Assembly: GCA_000226015.1 (NCBI GenBank)
Contig: JH154868.1
Span: forward strand, 81,958-106,004
Source: Mnemiopsis leidyi
Lineage: Eukaryota > Ctenophora > Tentaculata > Lobata > Bolinopsidae
Length of the DNA stretch: 24,047 bases
Reading direction: 5' to 3'
The notes beneath the pieces are model-generated. The model did no database searches, was not told the DNA's origin, and saw only the letters and a program-made list of their open reading frames with translations. Shown in pieces: positions 20,610 through 24,047 of this stretch. The stretch's first letter is position 1, and each line of letters starts with the position of its first letter. A program made the translations under genes and the position numbers.

Positions 20610-20837
20610 GTAATGACATCGACCCAATCACCAATACCTCAACATGCCTGTTTTAAACCAGAAATCAGTACCTGCACTGAGCAGTGATCACTAACCGACC
20701 AACAGTATACTGACACTAAGCCTCCAACTGTCAGTACCGAAGCTGGACTAATGTCTGTGTACACTCCCCATAACGGTATTGTTCCCCACCATGGTATAGC
20801 AACTTCCCATCCCAGCAATGTTGCTCCATTATTGTAA
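20610..20837 (+). pseudogene. Pro/Thr-rich coding-like fragment interrupted by TGA
   Basis: One plus-strand frame reads MTSTQSPIPQHACFKPEIST, then CTEQ and an in-frame TGA at about 20685, then continues in the same frame as TDQQYTDTKPPTVSTEAG and on to TAA at 20835-20837. The composition resembles a disordered cytoplasmic tail. No domain is seen. It may be a relic exon or chance. Confidence 0.25.
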
Positions 20838-21054
20838 TACCAGTGAGAGAGAGCTTATTGCTCCAGGTTTTCTCATAGGTATAAACTTAACTCTTGTTTT
20901 GTTCACGGTTTTTGAAGCTAGATTAGATGTTAATCCGCCTGGTTTCGGATTTTGCTTTCTTCAATTTTTAGTTGTCCGACTCAGCTGACTTAATTTCCAA
21001 ATCCTTTCCTGTCCTTTCTGCTGGTGTTACATTGGAGGTTTTGGGTTTGTCATC

Positions 21055-21124
21055 ATGTTTGGTGGTACTACAGATCCTGGCCTGGCAGATCCATGTGATT
21101 ATTTTGATGACCTGCACATGATTG
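21055..21124 (+). other. Possible first coding exon with strong splice donor
   Basis: ATG at 21055 opens MFGGTTDPGLADPCDYFDDL and HMI, followed at 21125 by a near-consensus donor (ATTG|GTGAGTAT). No compatible following exon was found before the LINE insertion. Function is unknown, and a chance signal is quite possible. Confidence 0.2.
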
Positions 21125-21249
21125 GTGAGTATAAGCGCGATTTTTAAAGCCAGGCTAAGCGAGGCTGTTTGGTGAGGCTGTATCCTATGACTTGGAACGT
21201 GGTTCGAAAAGCGCTGCAAGATGGCAAGATGCTGTACCATATATGAATT

Positions 21250-23445
21250 TATATAGAATTATGAGAAAAAGTTCTTAACTTTGCATCTAAATAAACTGTT
21301 AATAGGGGTAGATCGGATTTCATATGGAAGACTATTCCAAAGCGAGTGAGTTCAGTAGAAAAATGATTTTCTAAAAAGATTAGGAGCAGATGGACGGGAA
21401 ATAATAGTGTTTATGCTACACAGGTCATTTAAGTGAGTGCATCTGAGTCTACTGTTTCCATCAAAAAGTAATATAATCAGGAAACTTTAGAGGAATATCC
21501 GCGACATACAACTTTATGGAAGAGAACAAGGTCATTGAAATTAAAGCGTTCATACATAGAGGAAGAATGTTAACATTGAGACATTTCCTTAGATAAGAAA
21601 TGGATGAGTGATATGATCAGTGCTCTTCTTCTGAAAGGATCCACTTGATGCATTTTTTCCTGAAAAATATAAAATTTATTTAAGTTAGTTTTACCAGATG
21701 GTCTACATACTGGGGACTGACTTCTAACAAGCACGTCTACTTTTAAAATCGTTTACAAAGTGACAATTATGTCTTAGTAGTAAACTTTTGATTTGCTTTA
21801 GATCTGATAGAATCAGTATGCCATTAAAGTCAAAAGATGGATTTATCAGGATTCCAAGGTCTTTTTCAGATTCAGCATACTAAAGTGGATCCCCTCCCAT
21901 GGTGTATTGAAAGTGTGCAAATGGAAAGCTGAATATTCCCAGGGTGGATCTTACACTAAGTGGGGATTTACGACTGCATAATGATCGAGACATCTTTGCA
22001 TTTCTGTGGATTGAATTTCATTCTGTTCTTAACAGGCCAGTCATTTGAATTATATATGTCATTTTGTAAAATAGTATGGTAAATGTCTGAATAAATAGGT
22101 CGCCAGATGTTAGTGTCATCTGCATACAGAGCAAAACTAGTTCCCCGGCTAAGGTATTCAGGTAGATCATTGATTAAAATGACAAAAATATTGGGCCCTA
22201 AATAGATCCTTAAGGGACTCCAGACAAAACAGGCTTTGCGATGAGGACTTAGCATTATCCAATAACACACATTGTTCCCGCTCTTTGAGGTAATTCTCAA
22301 TGAATTTCGGAAGCCTACCGGCTACCATCGTATTCCAAAACAATATTTGAGCTTAAGAAGAATTAAATCATGATTAAAAGGGTCAAGAGCCTTTGAGAAA
22401 TCAGAGTAGACCACATCCGTCACAAACGTTTTACAGTCGTTTATGGATAGAACCATGCACTATCGGAAAAGCTTACCATTTTAGTTGTGCAGGACTTGGC
22501 ATTTAGGAAGCCATGTTGTCTGTTGTAAAGCAATGGCATGATCCTAATTTGGAGCTTTTCCTTAATAACTCGCTTGAGTGTTTTCATAACTAAACTTGTT
22601 AAGGAAATGGGATAATTTTCAAGGTCGTCTTTAGAGCCTTTCTTATGGACAGGAACAATGTTGCATTGGCCATTTTCCACTCCTTGGGATTTTGGGAATA
22701 CTACCTGTGTTGTATGATAAAGTGATAATAACAGAGACAATTAGGTGTAGAGAGGCTAGCCGCACATTTTTAAAGAATTTTTCCATCGATTGCATCTGGC
22801 CCACACGCTTTATTAGAGTTTAGCTTCTTTAAAAGGCATTCTACCTTGCAGTGGGGGTAAATTCTATGTCAAAAGCATCATCATTCGACCAATCAATGGG
22901 GATTCCATAGGAGGAGGCCTCAGAAAACTAACCAAATACTCATTAAATAGATTACACTTTTCCTTACACAGGTAAGTAAGATCTCTTAAAAGATCTTCCA
23001 AACTGTTTCAGGTTCCATGCAATCAATTGTCTGGTGCCAATCAACTTGTCCAATGTCTCTGTTTAACTGATCCCAGTTGGCCCTTTTATGGTTATATATT
23101 TTGCGTTTAGGGGTTTTAGGTGGTTAACTTTACAAGCAACTGAAAAAGATATTGATTTGCATAAAACTTCGTTATCTATCACCTTTGTGTTTTAACAAGA
23201 TATAAACTGTTATCTGTGAAGAGTAGATCTAATACTTTGCCTTTATTGGGGCAGCTTATAAGCTGTTTGAAGCCAATGTTTATGGAAAAATCCAGAAATG
23301 TAAGGTCAATCGCTCGTGCTGAATTGTTATTTTCAGAAAGTGGCCATTCAACAGAGCTTAAGTTACGGTCGCCTACAATGAAATATTCTTCTTATTTCAA
23401 GTTATTGCTAAAAATAAATGATTCTACTTGACCTAAATAGATTAT
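21250..23445 (-). mobile_element. Decayed CR1/Jockey-like LINE: endonuclease, reverse transcriptase, C-terminus
   Basis: The minus strand carries the second half of a non-LTR retrotransposon ORF2 in correct order. The end of the APE-type endonuclease lies at about 23430-23200 (FIVGDRNLSSVEW and GKVLDLLFTD; family pattern GDFN...W and LDL..T). The linker is at 23100-22920 (NHKRANWDQLNRDIG). The RT palm and fingers are at 22740-21968: VPVHKKGSKDDLENYPISLT, QHGFLNAKSCTTK, DVVYSDFSKALDPFNHD, then FVILINDLPEYLS and ALYADDTNIW with the YADD catalytic box. EKDLGILI follows near 21870, then the C-terminal pattern PNLFRKSFF ... SLWNSLPYEIR near 21400-21300. Stops and frameshifts break every section, and the 5' half is absent, a usual result of truncated LINE insertion. 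The element is inactive. Confidence 0.88.
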
Positions 23446-24047
23446 GACATTTAAACACAATTATGACTTTAATTATCATCTTCTTTGAATGTTAAATAGA
23501 GAAAGGTTCTTTTGGGGATCAGGGATGACAAATTTTAACCAATAACTTAAACAACAGTACCACAAGAGAGTGAGGTGAGCGTATGTATGATAGGGAAAGG
23601 AGTGACGAATGAGGTCGACTAGACTTCCGTGACCATCAGCCAATTGTCATGTATGCGGTATATGGTGAGTATTTCCTATTTTCGTTCAGAACAATCGATT
23701 TTGAATATGAGAAAGAAGCACCAGCTATACATAGTAGAATAATTGTTAATGCTAATGTAGCGAATTGTGATCGAGAAATTATGAGACTAGTAAAGAGAAA
23801 AAATGTCTTAATTCCATTTGTGGGCTGGCAATTGCCTTTGTAATATCTTAGACTTAGAGTGATTTGCCTAATGAGTTAATCGGAAATCGGCTTGGATAGA
23901 TTGCGTACATCGTAGCAGTAAAAATTTATGCATGGTGATCTTGTACAAATCATAATTGCCATAATTTTATTGAGCTATTGTAAAATCATTGCGCGTATTC
24001 CCTTTTTGTCCGTCACTTGATTTTGTGATGTTTTGTGATCGCGACTA
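23446..24047. other. Right edge, no confirmed gene
   Basis: A 64-codon plus-strand frame at 23649-23843 (EYEKEAPAIHSRIIVNANVA) reads reasonably, but it has no domain, and its ATG is followed closely by a donor-like GTGAGT. I see nothing else. Confidence 0.25.

Noticed and set aside
20968..21240. 90-codon minus-strand frame
   Set aside because: No recognisable motif and no splice signals; the opposite strand has equally open stretches.

Overview
This window is animal nuclear DNA. It is AT-rich, and its genes are split into small exons with GT/AG introns whose reading phases can be followed from exon to exon. Degraded LINE retrotransposons, a tRNA-derived SINE and minisatellites are scattered between and inside the genes. 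There are no bacterial-style operons, no rRNA and no CRISPR array. The protein families (C-type lectin with sushi domains, PLAC8, a Shisa-like cysteine-rich membrane adaptor, CR1/Jockey-like LINEs) fit an invertebrate metazoan, most likely a marine one such as an echinoderm, hemichordate or mollusc. I cannot fix the phylum from the sequence.

Layout. (1) About 1-4560, plus strand: 12 phase-compatible exons of a lectin with order sushi-like, C-type lectin domain, sushi, acidic tail. Its 5' end lies outside the window or is unresolved. (2) 5057-5957, minus strand: a complete three-exon PLAC8-domain protein of 104 residues, convergent with the lectin gene, with the two sets of poly(A) signals facing each other within 20 bp. 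(3) About 6000-10100: mostly non-coding. It holds a 33-bp tandem repeat, a cluster of CACGTG motifs, weak retroelement-like remnants and a foldback element with a perfect 60-bp palindrome at its centre. (4) 10204-12532, minus strand: a three-exon gene for a 643-residue predicted secreted protein with a hydrophobic leader, a Lys/Asn/Gly-rich basic block, an acidic helical block and a Tyr/Asp/Ser/Pro 13-residue tandem repeat. I recognise no family for it; it is the most novel-looking gene here. (5) About 13640-14430: a decayed LINE on the plus strand. (6) 14828-18940, plus strand: a five-exon gene for a 281-residue type I membrane protein with signal peptide, cysteine-rich ectodomain, one membrane span and a cytoplasmic tail with LPxY and PPxY motifs. 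A SINE sits in intron 1, and intron 3 contains a decayed antisense coding region with one stretch that faintly resembles histone H2B. (7) 18941-24047: intergenic DNA with a few unassigned coding-like fragments and a second decayed LINE on the minus strand (endonuclease, reverse transcriptase and C-terminal region, about 21250-23445).

The intact genes are unrelated families, not a pathway. A shared theme is secretion or the cell surface: three of the four encode secreted or membrane proteins, or probably do so. All exon models are by eye, from splice signals, phase continuity and protein sense; no alignment or transcript data were available.
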